Positions 1 to 9,067 are shown, counted from the first letter of the stretch. The stretch: 64,000 nt of DNA from Jiella mangrovi (GCF_017815135.1 NZ_JAGJCF010000001.1:310001-374000); one strand, 5' to 3'. Made by a program: numbers and translations. Notes: a model not told the origin generated them from the sequence alone.

Positions 1-1
1 A

Positions 2-91
2 GTCCGGGACGCTCTCGCCGAAGCACGCGCCACGGGCGAGCGGCCGGCAGGGGGAGTCATGGAAATGGAAGATGAGGCGAAAGAAGGATGA
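2..91 (+). CDS. C-terminal end of an unidentified gene (partial)
   Basis: An open frame runs from the window edge to a TGA at 89-91 and encodes about 29 residues, rich in Ala, Glu and Arg and ending with an acidic tail (MEMEDEAKEG). An ATG overlaps the stop codon (88-90) and opens a further 28-codon basic frame, which may or may not be used. The family cannot be named from this fragment; it converges on the minus-strand gene that follows. Confidence 0.3.
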   Translation, partial: VRDALAEARATGERPAGGVMEMEDEAKEG

Positions 92-136
92 CCCGCCGAA
101 AGCGCGCCTCATGGAGGCGAGCGCAGAACCGGAAAT

Positions 137-868
137 CTAAAGGTTCAGCGTCTCGAAGCGGTTTGCCGGAATAGGCGTTTCCGCTGCCGGAGCGATGGAC
201 TTGGTGAAGCTGCCTGACAGGTTCGGAATCTGCGGCTCCTCGTAACCGGGCATGTGGCGTTTCACTGCGTCCGGCATCTCGAAATCCAGATCGTCTTTCA
301 TCTGATCGAGGTCGGCCTTGCTGATTCCGTCCTCACCGAGTCTCTCACGCGCGACGTCGAGCTTTTCCTGATATTCGAGCAGTTCGCTGCGCTCGGCTTC
401 AAGGCTCTCCCAATTATCGAGCTGGGCTTTGTACGGCTCCCATTTCGTGTGGAAGTCGGCGATTTCGTCGGGACTGAGGACGCTGGGATCAAGCTCGGCA
501 CCGAACTCATCGAAAACTCGGGTGCCGTCTTCGGTCTTGAAGACCCGGCGTCCGTCTTCGCTCACGTAGGCCTTTGCCAGCATGTCATCGAGCCGCTCTT
601 TCGCCGCATCGAGCTCGACGCGATTTTCTTCAATCGCTTCAACGACAGCCGTGTCATAGGTATCGAGCTGAACTTCGAACTCGGCGATCTCCACGTCCGT
701 TGCCAGTACGACCGCGCTGATGGCATCCAGCGTATCGTCCAAACGGTCGGACGCTTCATCCTTCCGGCGTTGTTTCTCCTGCTGCTGACGAAACTGCACC
801 TGCCGGCGGTGCCATTCGGCGCTCTCCGAAAGGGCCTTGTTCCAGCTCGCAGCAACGTTCAGGTTCAT
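137..868 (-). CDS. Hypothetical coiled-coil protein of the island
   Basis: A 243-residue soluble protein with no signal peptide, very rich in Glu, Asp, Arg and Lys. Long helical stretches with a coiled-coil look cover about residues 10-100 and 140-200. I do not recognise a family. The start was set at the ATG at 866-868 because it overlaps the stop codon of the upstream gene in an ATGA arrangement, which suggests translational coupling; the open frame itself extends four codons further. It probably acts with the exported protein encoded upstream. The position near the edge of an integrated island is compatible with a conjugation or mobility accessory role, but that is only inference. Confidence 0.6.
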   Translation of the reverse strand: MNLNVAASWNKALSESAEWHRRQVQFRQQQEKQRRKDEASDRLDDTLDAISAVVLATDVEIAEFEVQLDTYDTAVVEAIEENRVELDAAKERLDDMLAKAYVSEDGRRVFKTEDGTRVFDEFGAELDPSVLSPDEIADFHTKWEPYKAQLDNWESLEAERSELLEYQEKLDVARERLGEDGISKADLDQMKDDLDFEMPDAVKRHMPGYEEPQIPNLSGSFTKSIAPAAETPIPANRFETLNL

Positions 869-1221
869 TCCGCCCCGCATTCCCGCTTGATCAGAGCGTA
901 GATGATGGCAGCCGGGTATTTGTCGCGGTAATTCGAGTAGGCCGACATCACCTGACGAACGGCCTTCTCATTGTCTGCATAGTACCAGTCGTACATGCAT
1001 TGGACGCGCGGGCTTTCGCCGCCCGCCTGCAAGGCTGTGTGGTACATCAAGCCTTCGAGGATTCCGGAGGTATAGGCGCCCACTTCACGCGATTGCATGT
1101 TGTCGAGAACGACGCCCGCCGTCATCGCGGTGTCGGCCTGAGCCGCGCCGCCCATGAAAAGCATAGCGCCAGCAACGGCGCTGATATTCTGTGTGGCTGA
1201 TGCGGTATTACGACCCCACAT
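865..1221 (-). CDS. Small exported protein, function unknown
   Basis: A 118-residue protein with an N-terminal signal sequence: a hydrophobic stretch AGAMLFMGGAAQA at about residues 17-29 ends in a plausible signal peptidase I site. The mature part has two Cys (in VQCMYDWYY and KRECGAE) that could form a disulfide. The helical pattern with a conserved-looking Y/P-rich end (NYRDKYPAAIIYALI) is loosely like Rap1a/Tai-type immunity proteins, but the resemblance is weak and I do not assign it. It overlaps the downstream gene by 4 bp, so the two form an operon. An AT-rich stretch upstream (1225-1290) can hold its promoter and that of the divergent resolvase. Confidence 0.55.
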   Translation of the reverse strand: MWGRNTASATQNISAVAGAMLFMGGAAQADTAMTAGVVLDNMQSREVGAYTSGILEGLMYHTALQAGGESPRVQCMYDWYYADNEKAVRQVMSAYSNYRDKYPAAIIYALIKRECGAE

Positions 1222-1293
1222 AAAGGACCGTTTTCGTTTATTATTTGCAAGTAGCGCACGAATTTATGTATAATCTTGATAGTAATAGGATTT

Positions 1294-1308
1294 CCGCGAA
1301 TTTCGCGG
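1294..1308. promoter_or_regulatory. 15-nt palindrome between divergent genes
   Basis: The sequence ccgcgaatttcgcgg is a perfect 7-bp inverted repeat around one central base. It lies in the 176-bp divergent region between the exported-protein gene and the serine resolvase, downstream of an AT-rich tract. It could be an operator or part of a resolvase binding (res) site. No partner site was identified, so the role is inferred from position only. Confidence 0.35.
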
Positions 1309-1397
1309 GGTTGCCCGGTCTGACGGGCGCAGAGCACGGAAAGGGTCGATTATGTGGCGCAAATAGCGTCAATCAGCATATCAAATCACTGATTTAG

Positions 1398-2063
1398 ATG
1401 AAAAAGATTGCCTACATACGTGTGTCGACCACCGAGCAGCGTCCCGATCGTCAGATTGATGGGCTGCAGGACATCTGCGACGAGCTTCATATCGAAACCT
1501 TGTCGGCTGTCAGTAAGCAGCGGCCTGTCTTCGACACGGCCCTCCAGCGCCTTGAACCTGGCGACATATTCGTCGTCTGGGACCTTGATCGGGCGTTTCG
1601 CTCGGTCATCGATGCACTCACGGAAGCCGAAAAGCTGCGCGAGCGCGGCGTCGGGTTCCAGATCGCCAATCTCAGTATCGACACGACTTCACCGGCTGGG
1701 ATGTTTGTCTACACAATTGTTTCAGCCTTGGCGGAATTCGAGCGGCGGACATTGTCACAGCGGACCAAAGAGGGACTGGAAGCCGCCCGCCGACGCGGCA
1801 AGCGCCTTGGAAGGCCCCCGAAGATCAGCCCCGAGCAACTTGAGAAAGCCAAGGAACACCTAAAGAATGGAGTTACGCCCAGCAGCGTCGCAAGCGAATT
1901 CGGTGTGGCCCCGTGGAGCCTTCGGCGCGCATTGAGGCGAGGCCCCTTCGCAAATGTCCAATTGCCCTCCGAAGAAGTGGACAATGTTGACCTCACTCGC
2001 TCCGCAAAATCTGAAATAATCCGAAAAGCTGCCAATCTTTTGAAAGAGTCCGCGAAATCATAA
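1398..2063 (+). CDS. Serine resolvase/invertase family recombinase
   Basis: A 221-residue small serine recombinase. The N-terminal catalytic domain shows YIRVSTTEQ with the nucleophile at Ser10, the DRAFRS segment and the QRTKEGLEAARRRG linker helix. The C-terminal helix-turn-helix begins near GRPPKISPEQ and includes NGVTPSSVASEFGV. After the HTH there is a ~45-residue tail not usual for Tn3-type resolvases (about 185 aa). Such enzymes resolve cointegrates or multimers, or invert DNA, at short sites normally next to their own gene; the 176-bp region upstream, with its palindrome, is the candidate. No transposase lies beside it, so it is more likely an island maintenance resolvase than part of a transposon. 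Confidence 0.85.
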   Translation: MKKIAYIRVSTTEQRPDRQIDGLQDICDELHIETLSAVSKQRPVFDTALQRLEPGDIFVVWDLDRAFRSVIDALTEAEKLRERGVGFQIANLSIDTTSPAGMFVYTIVSALAEFERRTLSQRTKEGLEAARRRGKRLGRPPKISPEQLEKAKEHLKNGVTPSSVASEFGVAPWSLRRALRRGPFANVQLPSEEVDNVDLTRSAKSEIIRKAANLLKESAKS

Positions 2064-2149
2064 GCTGATTGCAATGGTGGTCGTAAGAGCATTTCGGCCG
2101 GGCGGGAAGCAGTGACTAGTGCGAGTAAAACGCCCGCCAAGGCAGGTGG

Positions 2150-4147
2150 TTATGTCCCCGCCGGTGTGCAGCAATCGATAATCATCCATCCGCGCGTCGC
2201 AAGCGTGGTTAGCTCTTCTTCGTCGAAGGAGTCCTTACGCATGGCGAGACACAGCAGGTGTGTTGGGCGAGTCATCGCGACGTAGTGGAGCTTAAGTCGC
2301 TCGCGCATGCGGGAGCCTTCGTCGACTCGTTTGCCTCGACGATTTATCCACGAACCACCAGATTTTGTACCCAGCAGCCACGGCTTCAGTTCGCTCAGAT
2401 GATGCCTATGGTAAAAGCTTTCGAGCACGAGTGTCGCCGTGTGTGTTTCGCCTTTTACTGAATGGATGGAGCCTAACCGAATGCGCACTTGCGGCGCGTT
2501 CGGGGGGTAGACGAACAGATTATCTGCACGCGCAACGTTCGTAGGTTCTCCTTCGACGGTGGTCTGCGGCTGAAGGGCCGTCAAGAACGCTATGACATCG
2601 CCGTTCAATTGGGCAGCACCGCTTAGTTGCCTCACCACTGCCTGGATGTGTATCAATGCCTCCGTCTCCCAAATTGGAGTAGAGATATCTCCTTGGTGGG
2701 TCAGGACAACCTCTAATAGCGCTTTGTAGCTTGTCCCGGCATCGTTATCGTCGAGCATTTCCAAGACGCGCCTGTGGGGAGACTTGCGAGAGATACGGCC
2801 GTGCGTGCTGCCAGCGAGCTCGCTTGCGGCAAGCAGCGCCGCCGCAGTTGCGTTGACCAGCATGTCGGTGTTGCCACTGCCCGCTGTCTCAAACCGTGCT
2901 CGCGCAAGATATTGCGCGAAGCTACCCGGAGTGGATTCTTTTCTCACGCATGTCGGATCGTAGCTTGGCACGTAGTGTCCCATAGCTCGCGGAACATTAT
3001 CGTCATCACCGAGCTCGTGTACCCCGGCAACTGCGGTAAACACGCCGGTCGCGAGTGCGTCTGCCTCAAAGTTGTCTAGAAGGTGCTGGCTATACCGCGC
3101 TAGAACCGCTTGCACTGACTCATCATCAAACAGGAAAATCGTTGGCGTCTTCGGGTCGGCATCAAGTTGGTTCGGTGGTCCATCACCGACTAAAGGCTGC
3201 GGTACGACACCTAAGCCCTTCACATGGTCCGCGAGCTCCTGACCGAAGCGATAGCTGCGTGGCATTGGGTGTACGTTTTCGCTAGGGAAGATATCTGTTG
3301 TGGCTCCGCTTTGCTTTGAACTCGCATAGATGGCTTGATTGGAGTCACCGAACCGCTGCCGGCATGAAGGTGCCTCTCCCTCGCAGAATATGCGATGCAG
3401 CAGTGCGGACTGCGCTTCGCTATTGTCCTGAGCCTCATCAATGAAAACGAGAGGAAAGCGCCTACGAAGCGTGGAGATCGCCTCGGGATGCTGGTCGAGC
3501 AACTGGTTCGCCCATATGAACATCTCGTCGAAGCAGAAGTAGCCTTGTTCGCTGCACTCCTGACGTGCTTTCACAATTGCCTGGTAGGTATGCGTATGCG
3601 GCCCGAACTTACCAATCTTTTCGCTGCCGTAGTTTGGCTGTGTGTAGATCAGGCAGGTTTCCGCCAGATTGGCCCGCGCCAATGCCCAACGCGTTTTGCG
3701 CGGCAGTAAGGCCCAACGCTTTGAAAGTGCAATCGGCGTATCGACGCAACGCACCTCGAAACCCTTCGATCGGAGCCAGGGCAGCGCCAGAAACTCATTT
3801 ATGAACGAGTGGATCGTGCCGACAAAGTGAGGGTATCGTGTAAGCGCGATGCCCGCTGCCGTATTGCTGAGCTTCGAGTTGATCTCGTTGCGAGCGGCAT
3901 TGGTGTGCGACAACACGCAAATTCCCTGCTGTCGGTCCGACCAGCGCATAGCTAGCACCGCCAACTTCGCAACCAATAAGGTCGTTTTACCGCTGCCCGG
4001 GCATGCCTCGAAGTCGACGGTGTCGAGCCGCAGCATCGCCTCAAGGCGGCTGCTATCGCTATTAACTGGTGCGAATCCATCCTCACCCAGCCCCATGAGC
4101 GCCGCCGCCCAAGGCACATCCTCTTCGCGAATTAGATTGGCGAACAT
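2150..4147 (-). CDS. gajB: UvrD/Rep-like SF1 helicase, Gabija GajB-like
   Basis: A 665-residue superfamily 1 helicase. Visible motifs in order: Walker A CPGSGKTT (residues 49-56), motif Ia LSHTNAARNEI, FVGTIHSF, motif II FIDEAQD (235-241), motif III RFGDSNQAIY, a motif IV-like PRSYRFG, motif V SIHSVKGETHTATLVLE and motif VI VAMTRPTHLL. It starts 3 bp after the OLD-family nuclease gene, a fixed pairing that defines Gabija (class 2 OLD plus UvrD-like helicase). In characterised Gabija, GajB binds the GajA tetramer and responds to DNA ends to trigger antiphage nuclease activity. This protein is longer than the Bacillus GajB (about 500 aa), so it may be a divergent subtype. Gene symbol given on synteny plus motifs. 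Confidence 0.82.
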   Translation of the reverse strand: MFANLIREEDVPWAAALMGLGEDGFAPVNSDSSRLEAMLRLDTVDFEACPGSGKTTLLVAKLAVLAMRWSDRQQGICVLSHTNAARNEINSKLSNTAAGIALTRYPHFVGTIHSFINEFLALPWLRSKGFEVRCVDTPIALSKRWALLPRKTRWALARANLAETCLIYTQPNYGSEKIGKFGPHTHTYQAIVKARQECSEQGYFCFDEMFIWANQLLDQHPEAISTLRRRFPLVFIDEAQDNSEAQSALLHRIFCEGEAPSCRQRFGDSNQAIYASSKQSGATTDIFPSENVHPMPRSYRFGQELADHVKGLGVVPQPLVGDGPPNQLDADPKTPTIFLFDDESVQAVLARYSQHLLDNFEADALATGVFTAVAGVHELGDDDNVPRAMGHYVPSYDPTCVRKESTPGSFAQYLARARFETAGSGNTDMLVNATAAALLAASELAGSTHGRISRKSPHRRVLEMLDDNDAGTSYKALLEVVLTHQGDISTPIWETEALIHIQAVVRQLSGAAQLNGDVIAFLTALQPQTTVEGEPTNVARADNLFVYPPNAPQVRIRLGSIHSVKGETHTATLVLESFYHRHHLSELKPWLLGTKSGGSWINRRGKRVDEGSRMRERLKLHYVAMTRPTHLLCLAMRKDSFDEEELTTLATRGWMIIDCCTPAGT

Positions 4148-4150
4148 CGC

Positions 4151-6205
4151 TCAGACCGCCGCATCGGAAGTTGCCGGCGGACTTGACTCGCCTGCAACGC
4201 CTTCCTCAGGTGCTAGAAAAATGGGCTCAGTGACATGCTCGATGGCGGCGACAATATATGGCGGAAGCGCCGCGCGTAGCCGTCCAGCATCGAGCACGCC
4301 GTTTGCAATGTCCCTTTCGAGCAATCCGGCGAGATACTGCGCGCCGATTGCCTTAGAAGCACCGTCAGCTTCAAAAAGCGCATAGACGTGCGAGGCAAGC
4401 GTTGATTGATCATAAGCATCATCAATCAACGCCTGATAGGCATTGTCGGCGGCGGTGAGAATGTCGTCTTGATTGGTGATGCCGGCGTTGAGCTTGTCAT
4501 CGGAGAGAGCAAGGGAGGCTGCGCGGTAGACATTCTTGCCGAGTCCGTGAAAGGCGAGGTCATATTCGAGCGTCCATTCGTCGGCGACGAAAGTTTCGAC
4601 CTTCTGACCCGATGCCTTGGCCCTAAGCGCGGCCCGTCGCTTCTCGAGCTCATCGCCTGCAAAATCTGAATTAACCCGCCACCGTCGCCTAGAAGGCGGA
4701 CGTGCCGGTATGGGCTGGTCGGCTTCGAGTTTTCCGACGATCCAAGGCGCGTTGTTCGGCATTACGTCCATGTCCGTGATACAGGCCACAGGAATGTTGA
4801 TGACGCCGTCTCTTGCTTCGTCCTTACGCATGAAGACTCGCGCGAAGCGTCCGAGCCCGACGCCGCCGACATTGACGATTGATACCCCGTGGTAGTGGAA
4901 ATCGCGGCCGAGCAGTCTAGCAATCACGGGCAGCAGAATATTTTCCGCGTCGCCTTCAACAATAAGTACCGCTCGGGCGAAAAATAGGTTCGCTTTGGTT
5001 ACGTCGAGAAAGCGTTCGAGAAATCGATAGTCTGAGGCGCTAAGCTGCGTCTTGCCTTCTGACAGGGGGAACGCACGCCCGCCCTCGATCAACGCAAGAT
5101 TTTTGAGATGTAAGTCGGAAGCAAGGTTGGGGCTATGCGTTGTGACAATGATCTGAATGCGTTGTCCGTCCGCACGCTCCTTCTCCGCCTGTTCCTGTAA
5201 GAACGACATCAGACGAAGCTGACGCTGTGGGTGAAGATGCGCCTCCGGCTCTTCGATAAGCAGAAGTGGGAAACCGTCGCTTTCGGCCGCAAGTAGCAGC
5301 AACTCGCACGCCATAAATAGCAGGTTATTGGAGCCGAGCCCACGAGTATGCGTACTCTCGGCATCCGTAGATGTAGTCAATGCAAGCTCAAGCTTTTCTA
5401 GCAGTTGGCGCAATCTGTAACTGTCTTCGTGACCACCGGCTACACCAATACGCGCCTGCAAAAGATCATTAGCAAATGATAGTGGTTGCAAATATTCTTC
5501 ATTCAGACGCTTCCGAGCCTGCCTAATACCTTCACTCTCCCCAAACAAATGGTTAGCGTAGTCTCCCAAACCTAGCACACTGAGCCCCTTTGGGTCGTCT
5601 GGCGGATCAGCGAGCTTGTTGAACGGGGCGCCAGTGTCGCGAATTTCCGTGGTGTGCTGAAGGATCTGTGACAGCCGTGATCCTCGCCCAGCGCCCATCG
5701 CCCGCTCAGCGTCGCGCAAAGGCCGCAAATAAGTCGCCGTCAACAGGGATCGTGCACCTAGGTCGAGCAGAGGACCGTCGCCTTTGGGGCCGGTGCGCCA
5801 TTCGGGCGGGAGCACGCGGCGCGAACTGCCTTGCTTAGCATTTCGCTTCGCCAGCCACGTTACAATCAATGCGGTATTAGCGCCGCCATTGCTTGCCTCA
5901 TAGGTAAGAAACTCAGCGAAAGCGCCACGATCGGAAGCCGTCAATCCGCGAAAGGTGAGCCGAATTGTAATTTGGTCAGCTCGCTCTCCGCCGGGCGTCG
6001 CCTGATGAAAGTCCATCGGATCAGCGCGTAGTACATCCTGGTCGCGAGTCCCAAGGACTAAACGAAGCGCGTCAATTACCGCAGTCTTGCCGGCATCATT
6101 CTCGCCGACCAGCGCCGTAAGCCCAGGCCGGATTGGAAGAACAAAGGCCTGATCGCCCGCACCAAACGAGCGGAAATTTTCAATTCGAATTTCTGCGATG
6201 TACAC
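4151..6205 (-). CDS. gajA: OLD-family ATPase/TOPRIM endonuclease, Gabija GajA-like
   Basis: A 684-residue protein with an N-terminal ABC-type ATPase and a C-terminal TOPRIM nuclease. Seen: IRIENFRSF at the start, Walker A GENDAGKT (34-41), Walker B LLLIEEPEAHLHP (about 314-326), switch region IIVTTHSPN, then TOPRIM LIVEGDAEN (acidic residue at 417) and ITDMD (478-480). This is the class 2 OLD layout. With the helicase 3 bp downstream it forms a two-gene Gabija operon, in which GajA nicks or cuts phage DNA when nucleotides are depleted. The start codon is GTG at 6203-6205; no in-frame ATG lies just upstream. The operon GC content is lower than the chromosomal core, consistent with transfer. 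Confidence 0.85.
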   Translation of the reverse strand: MYIAEIRIENFRSFGAGDQAFVLPIRPGLTALVGENDAGKTAVIDALRLVLGTRDQDVLRADPMDFHQATPGGERADQITIRLTFRGLTASDRGAFAEFLTYEASNGGANTALIVTWLAKRNAKQGSSRRVLPPEWRTGPKGDGPLLDLGARSLLTATYLRPLRDAERAMGAGRGSRLSQILQHTTEIRDTGAPFNKLADPPDDPKGLSVLGLGDYANHLFGESEGIRQARKRLNEEYLQPLSFANDLLQARIGVAGGHEDSYRLRQLLEKLELALTTSTDAESTHTRGLGSNNLLFMACELLLLAAESDGFPLLLIEEPEAHLHPQRQLRLMSFLQEQAEKERADGQRIQIIVTTHSPNLASDLHLKNLALIEGGRAFPLSEGKTQLSASDYRFLERFLDVTKANLFFARAVLIVEGDAENILLPVIARLLGRDFHYHGVSIVNVGGVGLGRFARVFMRKDEARDGVINIPVACITDMDVMPNNAPWIVGKLEADQPIPARPPSRRRWRVNSDFAGDELEKRRAALRAKASGQKVETFVADEWTLEYDLAFHGLGKNVYRAASLALSDDKLNAGITNQDDILTAADNAYQALIDDAYDQSTLASHVYALFEADGASKAIGAQYLAGLLERDIANGVLDAGRLRAALPPYIVAAIEHVTEPIFLAPEEGVAGESSPPATSDAAV

Positions 6206-6415
6206 GGCATCCCCCTCTACCGTTATTCTACCAGCGAGAGCAAAGATGATAAACCCACTTCTGCAGGTCGCAGCGAAGTCCTAGTGGGCAAAAGATTCGT
6301 CAAGGAAAAAGCAGTAAACAGTCTGACTGAAATGAATCAGCGCCGTCGGCGGGGGTAGTCGCTCACGTTGGCAAAAAATCTCGCGATTTCTGGATATTTC
6401 GGATATCATTTATGG
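6206..6415. other. Intergenic region upstream of Gabija
   Basis: About 210 bp between the divergent Gabija operon and a small plus-strand ORF. It should carry the Gabija promoter. It is AT-richer than the flanks, but no consensus promoter or clear operator palindrome was identified. Confidence 0.3.
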
Positions 6416-6622
6416 ATGTCTCGATACAGCAAAACATCCCGTCAAATTAATAGCCCGACAGATCGCCGCCTTACAGCCTCCCATCTACACGCACTCGAAT
6501 CTAATCCGTTGACAGCGGAAGAAACCGTCATGTTCGAGATGTTTGAACGTAAAGGTTGGGCCGATGCGCGTCGCCGCGCATACATTCGAAATCTAGTCTG
6601 TCCCTGTAGCATCGCCGGCTAG
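6416..6622 (+). CDS. Small hypothetical protein
   Basis: An open frame of 68 residues from the ATG at 6416 (the frame also extends 16 codons upstream). The central part, NPLTAEETVMFEMFERKGW followed by ADARRRAYI, looks like a compact helical module of the kind seen in small antitoxin-like proteins, but no toxin gene follows and the last residues (RNLVCPCSIAG) look like run-on sequence, so it may be a truncated remnant. No strong ribosome binding site is visible. I do not assign a function. Confidence 0.35.
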   Translation: MSRYSKTSRQINSPTDRRLTASHLHALESNPLTAEETVMFEMFERKGWADARRRAYIRNLVCPCSIAG

Positions 6623-6692
6623 GCGCGAGATCGAGTTGTCAGTCTGGAGCCCGGTGAACCACGAAACCCTAAACTCTTCCGCCTGAAACGCA

Positions 6693-7106
6693 TTGGACAG
6701 TCTCACACCTCAGCAACGCAGCAAACGCATGAGTCGGGTCAGGGGCAAGGACACGCGCCCTGAGATGTCGATTCGAAAACTTGTGCACGGCATGGGCTAT
6801 CGTTATCGCCTGCATCGAAAGGACCTTCCAGGCTCGCCGGATTTGGTGTTTCCATCGCGTTCGAAAGTCATTTTCGTGCATGGATGCTTCTGGCACCGTC
6901 ATCCAGACCCCGATTGCAAGCTTGCCCGCATGCCCAAGTCAAAGCTCGAGTTCTGGGAGCCGAAACTCAGTAAAAACCGAGTGCGAGACGTCGGTAACGA
7001 AGAGAAATTACGTAATATGGGGTGGGAATGCTTGGTGATTTGGGAGTGTGAAATTCGAAACACCGCTTCTCTTCGTGAAAAGATCGTGGCATTCTTGCAG
7101 ACATGA
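6693..7106 (+). CDS. vsr: Very short patch repair endonuclease
   Basis: A 137-residue Vsr-family endonuclease. Seen: RMSRVRGKDTRPEMSIRK at residues 12-29, then GSPDLVFP with the catalytic Asp, VHGCFWHRHPDPDC, and the C-terminal LGW/WECEI-like core (MGWECLVIWECEI). Vsr nicks DNA 5' of T in T:G mismatches that arise when a C5-methylcytosine deaminates, and so protects the genome from its own methyltransferase. The start is TTG at 6693, because a TGA lies in frame only nine bases upstream and the first ATG (6729) would remove the conserved N-terminus. It overlaps the methyltransferase gene by 4 bp, forming one operon with the restriction genes. Confidence 0.92.
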   Translation: MDSLTPQQRSKRMSRVRGKDTRPEMSIRKLVHGMGYRYRLHRKDLPGSPDLVFPSRSKVIFVHGCFWHRHPDPDCKLARMPKSKLEFWEPKLSKNRVRDVGNEEKLRNMGWECLVIWECEIRNTASLREKIVAFLQT

Positions 7107-8263
7107 GATCGATAGAATTATTCGCCGGCGCCGGTGGACTTGGGATAGGCCTTCACGAGGCTGGATTCCATCCCGTTAGTGTAATCGAGTGGGATCGGTA
7201 TTGCTGTGATACGATTCGGGAAAACAGCGAGCGGGGGATCGGGGCCGTCGCTGGGTGGGACCTGACCGAAGGCGACGTTCGTTCAGTCGATTTTCGCCCT
7301 TTCGAGGACAGTCTGGACTTGGTCTCCGGCGGCCCGCCCTGCCAGCCGTTCTCCGTCGGGGGAAGACATCGGTCTTATAATGACGCGCGGGACATGTTTC
7401 CCGAGGCGATCCGTGCCGTCCGCCAAACGCGACCAAAAGTCTTCGTCTTCGAGAATGTTAAAGGCCTCACGCGCACGACGTTCCGAAACTATTTCGAGTA
7501 TATAAGACTTCAACTTGAACACCCCGACATACATTCCCACGTCGACGAGACGTGGGCCGATCATTTGTCTCGGCTTGAACGCCACCATACGAGCGGCGTC
7601 CGTAAGGACCTGCATTACCGTGTTGTTACCCGCGTATTGAACGCGGCGGATTACGGCGTTCCGCAGCGCCGCGAAAGGGTCCTGTTCGTTGGGTTTCGTG
7701 ATGATCTCGACATCGAATGGGCTTTTCCCCAGGGCACTCATTCGGTCGACGCACTTTTGTGGGATCAAACGCGAGGTGATTATTGGGATCGCCACCGTGT
7801 CTCCGCAAAGGATCGCGTGCTCGGCCCCCGCATGCGCGAGCGTGCAAATCGGTTAGTAGAGAAGCCTCAAGGATTAGCTTGGCGTACCGTTCGAGATTCA
7901 ATTCACGACCTTCCGGACGCCGAACATGACCCCGATGCCGCCGCTCGCGTACCAAATCATCGCTTCCAACCAGGAGCGCGATCTTATCCAGGACATACAG
8001 GGAGTCCGCTCGACGAGACCGCGAAGACCTTGAAGGCGGGGGTACACGGCGTCCCCGGTGGCGAGAACATGCTGTTACGCCCCGATGGCGCGGTGCGCTA
8101 TTTCACGGTTCGCGAAAGTGCGCGGTTGCAGACTTTCCCTGACGAATTCCGCTTCCATGGCTCATGGAGCGAAACCATGAGACAGCTCGGAAATGCCGTG
8201 CCTGTTCAGCTTGCTCGGACAGTCGGAGAGAGCGTGGCACGCCATCTGGAGTCGGCAGCATGA
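7103..8263 (+). CDS. C5-cytosine DNA methyltransferase (Type II RM)
   Basis: A 386-residue DNA (cytosine-5)-methyltransferase. Motif I ELFAGAGGLGIGLHEAGF (residues 5-22), motif IV GGPPCQPFSVGG with the catalytic Cys, motif VI FENVKGL, motif VIII YGVPQRRERVLFVG, motif IX around AKTLKAG and motif X GNAVPVQLA are all visible. The target recognition region sits between motifs VIII and IX. It is coupled to vsr upstream and to the endonuclease downstream (ATGA overlap at 8260-8263). Its partner belongs to the Eco29kI family, whose founding member recognises CCGCGG, so that is the predicted target; the specificity itself cannot be read from sequence. Confidence 0.93.
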   Translation: MRSIELFAGAGGLGIGLHEAGFHPVSVIEWDRYCCDTIRENSERGIGAVAGWDLTEGDVRSVDFRPFEDSLDLVSGGPPCQPFSVGGRHRSYNDARDMFPEAIRAVRQTRPKVFVFENVKGLTRTTFRNYFEYIRLQLEHPDIHSHVDETWADHLSRLERHHTSGVRKDLHYRVVTRVLNAADYGVPQRRERVLFVGFRDDLDIEWAFPQGTHSVDALLWDQTRGDYWDRHRVSAKDRVLGPRMRERANRLVEKPQGLAWRTVRDSIHDLPDAEHDPDAAARVPNHRFQPGARSYPGHTGSPLDETAKTLKAGVHGVPGGENMLLRPDGAVRYFTVRESARLQTFPDEFRFHGSWSETMRQLGNAVPVQLARTVGESVARHLESAA

Positions 8264-8952
8264 CAAAGGGGAAATCTTACAATCCCCTCGACAAGATCAA
8301 CATCGCCAAGAGCATCGAGACTGAGCTTCTGAAGCGTGATCCGCTCGCCCTCTCCGCCGTGGACAAGATTGCCGGAGCCGGCATGTACGTCATCTACTAT
8401 ACAGGTGATTTTCCTGCCTATGCGCCACTGGCCCAAGCTAACAAGGATGGCGGGCTGCAACGGCCAATTTATGTTGGCAAGGCAATTCCAAAGGGCGGAC
8501 GCAAAGGGGGCCTCTCGAAGGACGTCGCCGCTGGCGGAAGGGCTCTTGCCGACCGGCTTCGTCAGCACGCCTCGTCCGTCTCGGAAGCCGATAATCTTGA
8601 GTTGGCGGATTTTTATGTACGCCATTTGGTGGTGGATGATATTTGGATTCCGCTTGGCGAGAATATGTTGATCGAAACGTTCAAGCCGGTCTGGAACCGT
8701 GCGATTGACGGATTTGGTAACAAGGACCCTGGCCGTCGACGGTCTACGCAGTACAAATCGCCATGGGATGTGCTGCATCCCGGCCGCGCATTCGCCGAAA
8801 AACTTGCCGAAAGCCCCTTAACGCAAGAATTCTTGTTGCAACGGGTTGAAGATTATTTCGCGGATCGGCCTCTCGAAAAGTTACCGAAGGCCGTTGCACG
8901 TCAGCAGGCCGAAGAAGAAAAAGAAGACGAGGAGGCCGCCGACGAGGCTTGA
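8260..8952 (+). CDS. Eco29kI-family GIY-YIG restriction endonuclease
   Basis: A 230-residue Type II restriction endonuclease with a GIY-YIG nuclease core. Seen: GMYVIYYTG (41-49), PIYVGKA (69-75), ADRLRQH with Arg99 and His103, and LIETFKPVWN with Glu139. The order and spacing of these residues match the Eco29kI family of dimeric GIY-YIG restriction enzymes. The start at 8260 overlaps the methyltransferase stop; the open frame extends further upstream, but that part lies inside the methyltransferase in another frame. The last 20 residues are a run of Glu/Asp/Ala/Lys. With the methylase it forms a complete cassette that destroys unmethylated incoming DNA and can stabilise the island by post-segregational killing. 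Confidence 0.85.
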   Translation: MTKGKSYNPLDKINIAKSIETELLKRDPLALSAVDKIAGAGMYVIYYTGDFPAYAPLAQANKDGGLQRPIYVGKAIPKGGRKGGLSKDVAAGGRALADRLRQHASSVSEADNLELADFYVRHLVVDDIWIPLGENMLIETFKPVWNRAIDGFGNKDPGRRRSTQYKSPWDVLHPGRAFAEKLAESPLTQEFLLQRVEDYFADRPLEKLPKAVARQQAEEEKEDEEAADEA

Positions 8953-9067
8953 TCGAGATACGCCGCGTCGCGGCCGCGATTCAGCCGGAGATGGACCACG
9001 AGCGTGACGACGCGGACCATGAGCCGGACCGGTCGGTCCGGCGCGATTTTTCCTCGGATCGCCCGCT

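Noticed and set aside
6416-6622. VbhA-like antitoxin of a Fic toxin-antitoxin pair
   Set aside because: Only a loose helical resemblance and no toxin gene follows, so no such call was made.
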